Made by a program: the position numbers and the translations under genes. From Jannaschia pohangensis (lineage in GTDB: Bacteria > Pseudomonadota > Alphaproteobacteria > Rhodobacterales > Rhodobacteraceae), in assembly GCF_900113875.1 (NCBI RefSeq), contig NZ_FORA01000002.1:372001-436000 (forward strand): a stretch of 64,000 bases of DNA, in the 5' to 3' direction. Numbering within the stretch: the first letter of the stretch is position 1; the number at the start of each line of letters is the position of its first letter. The notes under the pieces were generated by a model, which was given only the letters and a program-made list of their open reading frames with translations, made no database searches and was not told the DNA's origin. Below are positions 24,891 through 32,534 of this stretch, piece after piece.

Positions 24891-25760
24891 TCAGCGGGCC
24901 TCTCCGGTTTCGATTTTCAGGTCGGGATACATGCCCCATTCGGACCATGACCCGTCATACAATGCGTGATCCCCGTGGCCCAGACGCGCAAGGCCCAGGT
25001 TCAGGATCGCCGCCGTCACCCCGCTTCCGCAGGTGGTGATGACCGGCTTGTCCAGGTCGACCCCGGCGGCGATGAAGGCCTGCGCCAGATCGGCCCCGTC
25101 CTTCATGGTGCCATCGGGCCGGAACAGCGTCGCATAGGGCACGTTGCGCGATCCCGGGATGTGACCCGCCCGCAGGCCGGGGCGCGGCTCGGCGGCGTCA
25201 CCCCGGAACCGGGCGGCCGACCGGGCGTCGACGACCTGCGTCTGGCCCAGCTTGGTCGTCTGCGCCACTTCGGTCACGTCGCGGATCAGGTGCGGCGCCT
25301 GCGTCACCGTCATGTGCCGGTCGCGGATGGTCGGCAGGTCGGTCACGATCCGCCGCCCCTCGTCCCGCCACTTGGCAAGCCCGCCGTCCAGCACCGCTGC
25401 CTTCTGGCCGAACAGCCGGAACAGCCACCAGATCCGCGCCGCCGAGAACACGCCGCCCGCAGCGCCGTCATAGATCACCACCGTATGACCGTCGCCCACG
25501 CCCATCTTGCGCATCCGGGACATGAATTTCTCGGCCGGCGGCGCCATGTGCGGCAACTCCGAACGGGCATCGCTCACATCGTCGATATCAAGGAACCGCG
25601 CCCCCGGAATATGGCCCGCTTCATACTCGGCCCGCGCATCCCGCCCCATGTCCGGCAGGTACCACGAGGCGTCGATGATCCGCAGGTCCGGCGACGTCAG
25701 CCGCGCCGCAAGCCACTGGGTCGACACAAGCGTCGTCGGGTCGTCGATCATCGCAGTCAT
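24891..25760 (-). CDS. sseA: 3-mercaptopyruvate/thiosulfate sulfurtransferase, 289 aa
   Basis: Two rhodanese domains; the C-terminal one carries the active loop C244-GSGVTA, which is the mercaptopyruvate sulfurtransferase form, while the N-terminal domain lacks the Cys. It moves sulfur from 3-mercaptopyruvate to acceptors in cysteine catabolism. Its place directly before an aspartate/aromatic aminotransferase fits: transamination of cysteine gives mercaptopyruvate. The start could be M1 or M4. Confidence 0.93.
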   Translation of the reverse strand: MTAMIDDPTTLVSTQWLAARLTSPDLRIIDASWYLPDMGRDARAEYEAGHIPGARFLDIDDVSDARSELPHMAPPAEKFMSRMRKMGVGDGHTVVIYDGAAGGVFSAARIWWLFRLFGQKAAVLDGGLAKWRDEGRRIVTDLPTIRDRHMTVTQAPHLIRDVTEVAQTTKLGQTQVVDARSAARFRGDAAEPRPGLRAGHIPGSRNVPYATLFRPDGTMKDGADLAQAFIAAGVDLDKPVITTCGSGVTAAILNLGLARLGHGDHALYDGSWSEWGMYPDLKIETGEAR

Positions 25761-25938
25761 CCAATCGGGGGTCCGTCGGCAGGCGGCTTACGCCCGCGCG
25801 GCGCGCGTTGCAACGTCGCAGCGGTGACCCGTGGCGGCAAATCGGGCTTGCCATGTGCCGCATCGGGCATTAGAGGGCGGCGTTCACACATGGGCGGACA
25901 CCCTTGGAGGCCGCCCGAAGACATATTGGAGATACATC

Positions 25939-26589
25939 ATGGCTGGTGAGATTCCGGATCTCGTGGCTCATGCCCGGACGGGGACAGGCAAGGGGGCCGC
26001 TCGTCAATCCCGCCGCAACGGCATGGTGCCGGGCGTCGTTTACGGCGGTGGCGCCGAGCCGATGGCGATCGAACTGCCCTTCAACGATCTTCTGGCCAAA
26101 CTGCGCGCCGGCCGTTTCCGCGCCCAGCTGTGGAACCTGAAGGTCGAAGGCCAGGAAGACGTCCGCGTCATCTGCCGCGACGTGCAGCGTCATGTCGTCA
26201 AGGACCTGCCGACCCATGTCGACCTGATGCGCCTGCGTCGGACCTCGCTGGTCAACCTCTACATCCCCGTCGAGTTCATCAACGAGGACAAGGCCCCCGG
26301 CATCAAGAAGGGCGGCGTCCTGACGGTCGTGCGCGCGGAAGTCGAGCTGCGGGTCACCGCGGGCGACATCCCCGAGAAGATCACCGTGGACATGTCCGGC
26401 CTCGAGATCGGCGACACCGTCACCATTTCGTCGGTCACCCTGCCCGAGGGCGCCAAGCCCACGATCGACCGCGATTTCGTCATCGCCAACCTCCAGGCCC
26501 CGTCGGGTCTGCGTTCGGCCGGCTCCGATGACGACGAAGACGACGCGGCCGAGGCCACCGAGGTCGAGGCGACTCCGACCGAAGAATAA
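25939..26589 (+). CDS. rplY: 50S ribosomal protein L25 (TL5/CTC form), 216 aa
   Basis: Binds 5S rRNA. The N-terminal L25 domain ([25 protein letters not shown]) is followed by the C-terminal TL5 beta domain, and the tail is acidic ([20 protein letters not shown]), as in other alphaproteobacteria. ATG 25939 follows a GGAG site; upstream in-frame starts lie in the leader. The leader has a possible hairpin, GGGCGGC at about 25874 with GCCGCCC at about 25909. A terminator follows. Confidence 0.95.
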   Translation: MAGEIPDLVAHARTGTGKGAARQSRRNGMVPGVVYGGGAEPMAIELPFNDLLAKLRAGRFRAQLWNLKVEGQEDVRVICRDVQRHVVKDLPTHVDLMRLRRTSLVNLYIPVEFINEDKAPGIKKGGVLTVVRAEVELRVTAGDIPEKITVDMSGLEIGDTVTISSVTLPEGAKPTIDRDFVIANLQAPSGLRSAGSDDDEDDAAEATEVEATPTEE

Positions 26590-26624
26590 GCCGCAGAGGC
26601 AGCTTTCACGGACAGTGAACGACA

Positions 26625-26654
26625 GGGCGCACCGGGCAACCGGCGCGCCCTTTT
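26625..26654 (+). terminator. Rho-independent terminator of rplY
   Basis: GGGCGC-ACCGG, loop GCAA, CCGGC-GCGCCC, then TTTT. Confidence 0.88.
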
Positions 26655-26666
26655 GCCATTCCGGCC

Positions 26667-27653
26667 CTAGACCTGCGGCCTGCCCCCCGCCGCCGCATAG
26701 GCGGCATCGATCACCGCCTGGGTGCCCCGCGCATCCTCCAGCTTCCAGGGGAACGCCGCCTCGCCCCGGATCGCCGCGCCGAAGGCCGCGACCTGCCGGA
26801 CGTATTGGTTCGCTCCGGGCCAGCGCTCCACCCGCGTCACCCCGGTCTTGTCGCGCAGCGTCAATTCCGCGGGGCCGAAGATCGAAGGATTGAACGGCGC
26901 CGTCAGCCGCATCAACCCGGCGTCGCCATGGAACGTCATCACCTGTTCGGGCAAAAGCCGCATCGAATTGACCCAGTGGGCCGTGAACCCCGGAAACCGC
27001 GCCGACACCCGCGCCAGCACATCGCAGCCGTCTTCCCAATCGATGTCCGCATGGGTGATCGCCTCGGGCTCCGCCCCGGTCGCCCAGCGGGTCGAGCCAT
27101 AGGTATAGACCCCGATATCCGGAAGTGCGCCGCCGCCCAGCCGCGCATCGTTGCGCAGGTTCCCCGGATCGCCCGAGTTGTCATAGGTGAACACGCCCTC
27201 CACATGGCGCAGCCGCCCGATGGCTCCCTCGGCCAGAAGCGCGCGCAGCCTTTGCCACTGCGGATGGTGGACGATCATGTAGCCTTCGGTGCACTGCAAT
27301 CCGCTGCGGTCGCGGGCCGCGATCAGGGGCGCAATCGCCTCCACCGACATCGCCACCGGCTTCTCCACCAGGACGTGCTTGCCCGCCGCCAGCGCCTTCA
27401 TCGCCCATTCCACGTGCATCGTATGGGGCAGCGGCACATAGACCGCGTCGATCCCGTCATCCGCCAGAAGCGCGTCGTAACCGTCGTGAACGCGCAATCC
27501 CGGCGCCATTGCGGCAAAGGGCGCGGCCTTGTTGGGCGTGCGGCTGGCCACGGCGGCCAGAACATGGCCGGGTGTCGCGTGGATTGCGGGGCCCATCTGC
27601 TCGCGGGCGAACTTCGCGGCCCCCAGAATGCCCCACCGGATCGGATTGTTCAT
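26667..27653 (-). CDS. Gfo/Idh/MocA-family NAD(P)-dependent oxidoreductase, 328 aa
   Basis: N-terminal Rossmann fold with RWGILGAAKFAR (6-17) and the family EKPVAM motif near 98, whose Lys is the usual catalytic residue; the C-terminal alpha/beta domain contains GGGALPDIGVYTYG. Substrates in the family are sugars, inositols and their derivatives. It is a lone gene, convergent with rplY, so no pathway is indicated. Confidence 0.92.
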   Translation of the reverse strand: MNNPIRWGILGAAKFAREQMGPAIHATPGHVLAAVASRTPNKAAPFAAMAPGLRVHDGYDALLADDGIDAVYVPLPHTMHVEWAMKALAAGKHVLVEKPVAMSVEAIAPLIAARDRSGLQCTEGYMIVHHPQWQRLRALLAEGAIGRLRHVEGVFTYDNSGDPGNLRNDARLGGGALPDIGVYTYGSTRWATGAEPEAITHADIDWEDGCDVLARVSARFPGFTAHWVNSMRLLPEQVMTFHGDAGLMRLTAPFNPSIFGPAELTLRDKTGVTRVERWPGANQYVRQVAAFGAAIRGEAAFPWKLEDARGTQAVIDAAYAAAGGRPQV

Positions 27654-27834
27654 GACGCCCTCCCTGACGGCTTTGCCGCGCAGGGTCGCGCCTCAGGCAG
27701 CCAAGGACAAGCCCTCGCATCCAGTCGGGTCATGGCCGTGCCACAGCCCATCGCCGCCCGCCGAAACACCCGGCATTCCGAGACGGACGAGAGACCGGAC
27801 CGCACGCCCCAAAAAAATCATCCGCCCCGTCGGG

Positions 27835-28194
27835 TCAGGCCCGTCGGGTCAGGATCGGGGCGAAGCCGCCAAAGATCACCCTTTTCCCGTCGAATGGCAT
27901 CTCGGCCATCTCCGGTGCGAAATCCGGCGACATCATCGCGGCGTTGGCCGCGTCATGGGTCGCCTTGTCGGGCCATTCGACCCAGGACATCACGACCGTC
28001 TCGTCGGGCTTGCACTGCACCGCCATCGGGAAGGACGTGACCTCGCCCTCGGGCACGTCATCGCCCCAGGTCTCGACCATGCCGAGCGCGCCCATGGGCT
28101 TGAAGATGAGATCCCAGGCCTCCTCGGCGTGGGCGATATAGGCGTCGCGCTTGGCCGTCGGAACGGCTGCGACGAAGGCGGAGAAATAGCTCAT
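27835..28194 (-). CDS. DUF1428 (YbaA-like) protein, 119 aa
   Basis: Dimeric alpha-beta-barrel type small protein of unknown function: YFSAFVAAVPTAKRDAYIAHAEEAW at the N-terminus and MPFDGKRVIFGGFAPIL at the C-terminus are characteristic. ATG 28194 has an AGGAG site; the longer open frame is unsupported. It lies downstream of the rpoH terminator. Confidence 0.88.
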   Translation of the reverse strand: MSYFSAFVAAVPTAKRDAYIAHAEEAWDLIFKPMGALGMVETWGDDVPEGEVTSFPMAVQCKPDETVVMSWVEWPDKATHDAANAAMMSPDFAPEMAEMPFDGKRVIFGGFAPILTRRA

Positions 28195-28267
28195 CGGGCA
28201 CTCCTGTGCGTGGGTGACCGAGTCTACCACATCCGCACCGCGCGCCCAAACGCCGTCCGAACCACAC

Positions 28268-28306
28268 AAAAAAGGCCGACCCCACCGTCACGCGGCGGGA
28301 TCGGCC
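28268..28306 (-). terminator. Rho-independent terminator of rpoH
   Basis: Leftward: GGCCGA...TCGGCC stem with internal GC pairs, followed by a run of six T on the minus strand. Confidence 0.85.
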
Positions 28307-28324
28307 CCTGTCTTCGCGGCACCG

Positions 28325-29221
28325 CTAGGCCGGGACCATGCCCTTTTCGGCGGCCAGCTCACGCACCCGGGTCGACAGCTTCTCGAAGGCGCGCACCTCG
28401 ATCTGGCGGATCCGCTCGCGGCTGACGCCGTACTTCTCGGACAGGTCTTCCAGCGTGACGGTCTCCTCGTTCAACCGGCGCTCGGTCAGGATGTCCTTCT
28501 CGCGCTCGTTGAGCACATCCATCGCTTCGGTCATCAGCGAGATCCGCGTCTGATACTCGTCCCTCTCGGCGTAGTCGCCGGCCTGGTCCGCGTCGTCATC
28601 GGCCAGCCAGTCCTGCCACTGGGTCGAACTGTCGCCATCCGATCCGACCATGACGTTGAGCGAGGCATCGCCGCCCGACATGCGCCGGTTCATCGACGTC
28701 ACCTCCGCCTCGGTCACGCCCAGATCCTTGGCGATCCGCTGCACGTTCTCGGGGCGCAGATCGCCCTCTTCCAGCGCGCCGATCCGGTTCTTGGCCTTGC
28801 GCAGGTTGAAGAACAGCTTCTTCTGCGCGCTCGTCGTGCCCAGTTTCACCATCGACCAGGACCGCAGGACATATTCCTGAATCGCGGCGCGGATCCACCA
28901 CATGGCATAGGTCGCCAGGCGAAAGCCCTTCTCGGGGTCGAACTTCTTGACCGCCTGCATCAGGCCCACATTCGCCTCCGAAATGACCTCGGCCTGCGGC
29001 AGGCCATAGCCGCGATACCCCATGGCGATCTTCGCGGCGAGGCGCAGGTGCGACGTCACCATCTTGTGCGCCGCCTCCGTGTCCCCTTCCTCGACCCACC
29101 GCTTGGCGAGCATGTATTCCTCTTCGGGCTCCAGCATCGGAAACTTGCGGATTTCCTGCATGTAGCGGTTGAGCCCCTGCTCCGGCGAGGGTGCGGGAAG
29201 ATTTGTATATGTCGCAGCCAT
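28325..29221 (-). CDS. rpoH: RNA polymerase heat-shock sigma factor RpoH, 298 aa
   Basis: Group 3-like sigma-70 factor that directs heat-shock and, in Rhodobacterales, oxidative-stress promoters. Region 2 is clear (HLRLAAKIAMGYRGYGLP, DPEKGFRLATYAMWWIRAAIQ), then the RpoH-specific QKKLFFNLRKAKNRI box (about 132-146) and region 4 with SEKYGVSRERIRQIE. Length is typical. Rhodobacterales often have two rpoH genes; which one this is cannot be decided. The GAGGGAGG ribosome site is followed upstream by a perfect palindrome (29238-29252). Confidence 0.96.
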   Translation of the reverse strand: MAATYTNLPAPSPEQGLNRYMQEIRKFPMLEPEEEYMLAKRWVEEGDTEAAHKMVTSHLRLAAKIAMGYRGYGLPQAEVISEANVGLMQAVKKFDPEKGFRLATYAMWWIRAAIQEYVLRSWSMVKLGTTSAQKKLFFNLRKAKNRIGALEEGDLRPENVQRIAKDLGVTEAEVTSMNRRMSGGDASLNVMVGSDGDSSTQWQDWLADDDADQAGDYAERDEYQTRISLMTEAMDVLNEREKDILTERRLNEETVTLEDLSEKYGVSRERIRQIEVRAFEKLSTRVRELAAEKGMVPA

Positions 29222-29237
29222 CTCAGGCCTCCCTCAT

Positions 29238-29252
29238 GTTAATGGGATTAAC
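29238..29252 (-). promoter_or_regulatory. Perfect palindrome next to the rpoH ribosome site
   Basis: GTTAAT-CCC-ATTAAC on the rpoH strand, ending two to three bases before the GAGGGAGG site. It could be an operator or a weak, AU-rich mRNA hairpin. Spacing rules out a standard CtrA box (five, not seven, bases between TTAA halves). Confidence 0.45.
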
Positions 29253-29456
29253 ACCCGTTTCTTCCAAGTTGGGCATTCCCCGGCGTCAGTTCAAGATCCA
29301 TCCGGTCACAGACCCGTCATTGCGCTGATCTTGACGTCGGATTCCTCTCTATACCCTGCGCAAACGCTGGAACAGGGCTGAGACGACCCCCTCTCTGTGC
29401 CCTGTCGCACGGAAAGTTTAAGAATTGATGAACCCCGGATCGGACGAAAACGACCA

Positions 29457-30476
29457 TCAGCCCCGCAAACGGGCCAGCAGCGCCTCGAAATCCTCGGGCA
29501 CGGGCGACTGGAACGACATCTCGTCCCCGCTGACCGGATGCACGAAGCCCAGCGTTTCGGCGTGCAGCGCCTGCCGCGGGAACTCCTGCACCGCCTCGGC
29601 CGCCGGGTGGTCGCGGGGCAGACGCCGGTGCCCGCCATAGGTCGGATCGCCCACCAGAGCATGTCCGGCATGGGCCATATGTACCCGGATCTGATGGGTC
29701 CGCCCCGTCTCCAGCCAGCATTCCACCAGCGCCGCATGCCCGAACCGCTCCAGCGTGCGCACCCGCGTCACCGCATGTCGCCCGCCGTCCCAGCACACCG
29801 CCTGCCGCTGCCGGTCCGTGCGGTGCCGGGCCAGGCGCGTGGTGATCTTGAGGATGTCGCCCCCCTCCCACGATACACCCTTGGTGCCGCGCAGCCGGGG
29901 GTCGCCCGCATCCGGCACCCCGTGGCAGACGGCCAGATAGCGGCGATTGACGCTGTGCGCCTCGAACTGCGCGGCAAGCCCGTGATGCGCCGCATCCGAC
30001 TTGGCCACCACCAGCAGGCCAGAGGTATCCTTGTCGATCCGGTGGACGATACCGGGCCGCTTCTCGCCACCGACGCCGGACAATTGTCCGCCGAAATGAT
30101 GCAGCAGGCCGTTGACCAGCGTGCCCCCCGGCGATCCGGGGGCCGGGTGGACGACCATGCCCGCGGGCTTGTCGATGACGATCAGGTCGGCGTCCTCGTG
30201 CACGACGACCAGATCCAGCGCCTCGGGCCGCGTTTCGGGATCGTCGGCCAGGGGCACGGTGACCGTGATCTCGTCGCCCTCCGCCACCCTGTCGCGCGCC
30301 CCCGCCACGCCGCCGTTGCAGGTCACGCGTCGCTCCTCGATCAGGCGGGCAAGGCGCGACCGGGACAAATGGGCATCCGCTGGCACGTCGCGCGCGATTG
30401 CCTTATCGAGGCGCGGCGGCGGATTGGCCGCGATCAGGAAGCTGACGACCTGCGAGGAGATGGGCGTGTCGGACAT
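29457..30476 (-). CDS. rluD: RluA/RluD-family 23S rRNA pseudouridine synthase, 339 aa
   Basis: N-terminal S4-like RNA-binding domain (PPPRLDKAIARDV...SRSRLARLIEERRV, about 20-85) and catalytic domain with the Asp in HRIDKDTSGLLVVAK and the GRTHQIRVHMAHAGHALVGD motif. Family and length fit RluD, but RluC cannot be ruled out. The start ATG at 30476 shares its bases with the start region of a divergent gene; an upstream extension would run antisense through that gene and is rejected. Confidence 0.92.
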   Translation of the reverse strand: MSDTPISSQVVSFLIAANPPPRLDKAIARDVPADAHLSRSRLARLIEERRVTCNGGVAGARDRVAEGDEITVTVPLADDPETRPEALDLVVVHEDADLIVIDKPAGMVVHPAPGSPGGTLVNGLLHHFGGQLSGVGGEKRPGIVHRIDKDTSGLLVVAKSDAAHHGLAAQFEAHSVNRRYLAVCHGVPDAGDPRLRGTKGVSWEGGDILKITTRLARHRTDRQRQAVCWDGGRHAVTRVRTLERFGHAALVECWLETGRTHQIRVHMAHAGHALVGDPTYGGHRRLPRDHPAAEAVQEFPRQALHAETLGFVHPVSGDEMSFQSPVPEDFEALLARLRG

Positions 30477-30753
30477 GGAACCCCAATTGCCGGCCGATCT
30501 GCGCTTTCTGAAGGCGCTTGTCACGGTGCTGACGGCGGTAATGATCCTGGGCGTGATAACCATCGTCGCCGTGCTTGTCACGCGGCTGCCCGGGGCCGCC
30601 GTCGATGCCCCCGAGGCGCTGGCCATCCCGCCGGGCACAACCATCGTCGCCGTCACCCGCGCGCCGTCGTTCTTTCTGGTGACGACCGACGACGACCGCC
30701 TTCTGGTCTTCGACGTCGACGGCAGCTTCCGGCGCGAGGTCTCGCTCGACTAG
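30466..30753 (+). CDS. Small membrane protein with C-terminal periplasmic beta region (DUF6476-like), 95 aa
   Basis: One membrane helix at about residues 17-39 (FLKALVTVLTAVMILGVI...) and a ~50-residue outer part with alternating hydrophobic residues (FFLVTTDDDRLLVFDVDG). Three in-frame starts compete: ATG 30460, GTG 30466, ATG 30475. GTG 30466 has the GAGGAG site at six bases and is preferred. With any of them the gene overlaps or abuts the divergent rluD start. Function unknown; similar small proteins occur beside rluD in Rhodobacterales, to my recollection. Confidence 0.72.
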   Translation: MSDMEPQLPADLRFLKALVTVLTAVMILGVITIVAVLVTRLPGAAVDAPEALAIPPGTTIVAVTRAPSFFLVTTDDDRLLVFDVDGSFRREVSLD

Positions 30754-30760
30754 GGCGGTT

Positions 30761-31357
30761 TCAAAGCAGCGGCGCCAGGCTGGGCCAGAGGCTCGCCACC
30801 AGCAGGGCCGCCATCGTCCAGTTGAATGCCCTGAGCCGCCCCGGCGACGTCAGGAACCGGCGCATCTGCACCCCCATGACCAGCCAGAGCGAGATCGACG
30901 GCAAGTTGACCACCGTGAAGACCGTCGCCACCGGCACCACCGCCCAGGGCCCGCCCGCCGTGTAAAGCGTCACCGCCGTCAGGGCCATCGTCCAGGCCTT
31001 CGGGTTCACCCACTGGAACGCCGCCGCCTGTCCGAAGGTCATGGGCTGTCCCTCTGCCGTCCTGCGGTCGGGGGGTGCGGCATTGGCGATCTTCCAGGCC
31101 AGCCACAGCAGGTAGACGACCGACACCACCGCCAGAGCCGTCTTCGCGACCGGCCAGCGCACAAAGATCTGCGCAAGACCCAACCCCACCAGCACGATCA
31201 TCACCCCGAACCCCAGCGAGATGCCAAGCGCATGGGGCACCGACCGGACCACCCCGAAGTTCGCGCCCGACGCCATAATCATAAGGTTGTTGGGCCCCGG
31301 CGTGACCGAGGAGACGAAGGCAAAGGCCACAAGACCGAGGAAGAGATCGTATGTCAT
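30761..31357 (-). CDS. LysE-family amino-acid exporter, 198 aa
   Basis: SVTPGPNNLMIMASG at about 16-30 is the LysE/RhtB signature and six hydrophobic segments follow. Probably exports an amino acid. It is divergent from an Lrp/AsnC regulator across 73 bases, the classical arrangement in which the regulator senses the amino acid and controls the exporter. Local GC content is normal, unlike the LysE gene at 4824-5462. Confidence 0.9.
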   Translation of the reverse strand: MTYDLFLGLVAFAFVSSVTPGPNNLMIMASGANFGVVRSVPHALGISLGFGVMIVLVGLGLAQIFVRWPVAKTALAVVSVVYLLWLAWKIANAAPPDRRTAEGQPMTFGQAAAFQWVNPKAWTMALTAVTLYTAGGPWAVVPVATVFTVVNLPSISLWLVMGVQMRRFLTSPGRLRAFNWTMAALLVASLWPSLAPLL

Positions 31358-31430
31358 ACGCCACACTCTCCCCCATCTGACCCGACAAGTCCTTGCGAAA
31401 ATCGCGCCGCTTGCCCATAATTCGCAAGAC

Positions 31431-31883
31431 ATGCCCAGCCATGATAAAATTGACGACAGGATCTTGCGCCACCTCACCCACGACGGCCGGATCACCAATC
31501 AGGCCCTCTCGGACGCCGTGGGCCTGTCGCCCTCGGCCACGCTGCGGCGGGTGCAGGCGATGGAGGCGATGGGCCTGATCAAGGGCTACCGCGCCGTCAT
31601 CGACCCCGAAAAGGCGGGCATCGGTTTCACCGCCTATATCGCCGTCGGCCTGAACGACCACACCAAGGCGGGGCAGGAATCCTTCGAGCAAGCCGTCGCA
31701 ACCGCCCCCGAAGTCCGCGAATGCCACAATATCACCGGCAATGTGGAATACCTGCTGCGGGTCGAGGCGCGGGACCTCATCGCCTACAAGCACTTCCATA
31801 CCGAGGTTCTGGGCGTCCTGCCCCAGGTCGCGCGCCTGACCACCTATGTGGTAATGGGCTCCCCCAAGGACGAACGCGGCTGA
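31431..31883 (+). CDS. Lrp/AsnC-family transcriptional regulator, 150 aa
   Basis: N-terminal helix-turn-helix (KIDDRILRHLTHDGRITNQALSDAVGLSPSATLRRVQAME, split over residues 5-44) and C-terminal RAM/effector domain (GFTAYIAVGLNDH to YVVMGS). The ATG at 31431 begins at the normal family N-terminus. Probably controls the divergent LysE exporter in response to an amino acid. Confidence 0.92.
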   Translation: MPSHDKIDDRILRHLTHDGRITNQALSDAVGLSPSATLRRVQAMEAMGLIKGYRAVIDPEKAGIGFTAYIAVGLNDHTKAGQESFEQAVATAPEVRECHNITGNVEYLLRVEARDLIAYKHFHTEVLGVLPQVARLTTYVVMGSPKDERG

Positions 31884-31887
31884 CGGC

Positions 31888-32310
31888 TCAGGGCAGGAAC
31901 AGGCTCATCCCCGCGCCCTGCCCCGCATTCGGTCGCGCCGCGAACCCGAAGCCCGCATAGAACTCTTCCAGACCCGTCGCCGCCATCAGGCCCACCGATA
32001 TGCCCGATGAATGGGTCGCCCGCAGCCGCTCCAGCAGATCGCCGACAAGTCGCCGCGCGATCCCTTGACCGCGCCAGTCAGGGTGCACGATCACATCCTG
32101 AAGATAGAAATACAGCGCCCCGTCCCCGATCACCCGGCCAAGGCCCACCAAGGCCCAGTCCGACCGACACGTCAGGGTCAGCACACCGCCCGCCAGCGCC
32201 CGGCGCGCCTGTTCCCCTCCGATCTCGCCCCAGCCACAGGCCGCCCGAAACGCAGCGAACTCTTCGGCCGACGGCGCCGTCCATGCAAATCGCAAAGCGC
32301 TGTCCGTCAT
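31888..32310 (-). CDS. GNAT-family N-acetyltransferase, 140 aa
   Basis: The acetyl-CoA motif is complete: LQDVIVHPDWRGQGIARRLVGDLL (about 66-89, V-x-P-x-x-R-G-x-G-I/L), and the C-terminal GLEEFYAGFGFAARP is typical. Substrate unknown. Convergent with the Lrp gene (four bases between stops). Confidence 0.88.
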   Translation of the reverse strand: MTDSALRFAWTAPSAEEFAAFRAACGWGEIGGEQARRALAGGVLTLTCRSDWALVGLGRVIGDGALYFYLQDVIVHPDWRGQGIARRLVGDLLERLRATHSSGISVGLMAATGLEEFYAGFGFAARPNAGQGAGMSLFLP

Positions 32311-32413
32311 GTCTGGCTCCGCCTGTCCGGCCCTGTCCGGCACGTCCCTGCGGACACCACCGACCACAGAAGACTACCCGCCGGACGCCACTGGACCCCT
32401 GCGACACAAAGGA

Positions 32414-32442
32414 CCGTCATATCCCTGTCACGAATCCGTCAC
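32414..32442 (+). promoter_or_regulatory. Pho box with three half-sites upstream of phoX
   Basis: Direct repeats every 11 bases: CCGTCAT (32414), CTGTCAC (32425) and CCGTCAC (32436), matching the PhoB consensus CTGTCAT-N4-CTGTCAT. A -10-like TAAGAT lies at 32450-32455, eight bases after the last half-site, which is the usual geometry for PhoB-dependent promoters. Confidence 0.82.
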
Positions 32443-32534
32443 CGGCGTGTAAGATAGCCCCCATAACACCCCGCTCGAACGGGGTGCGGCTGGGGGCCGC
32501 TTCCGCATGTTCGCCACATGAAGGAGAGATTGCC

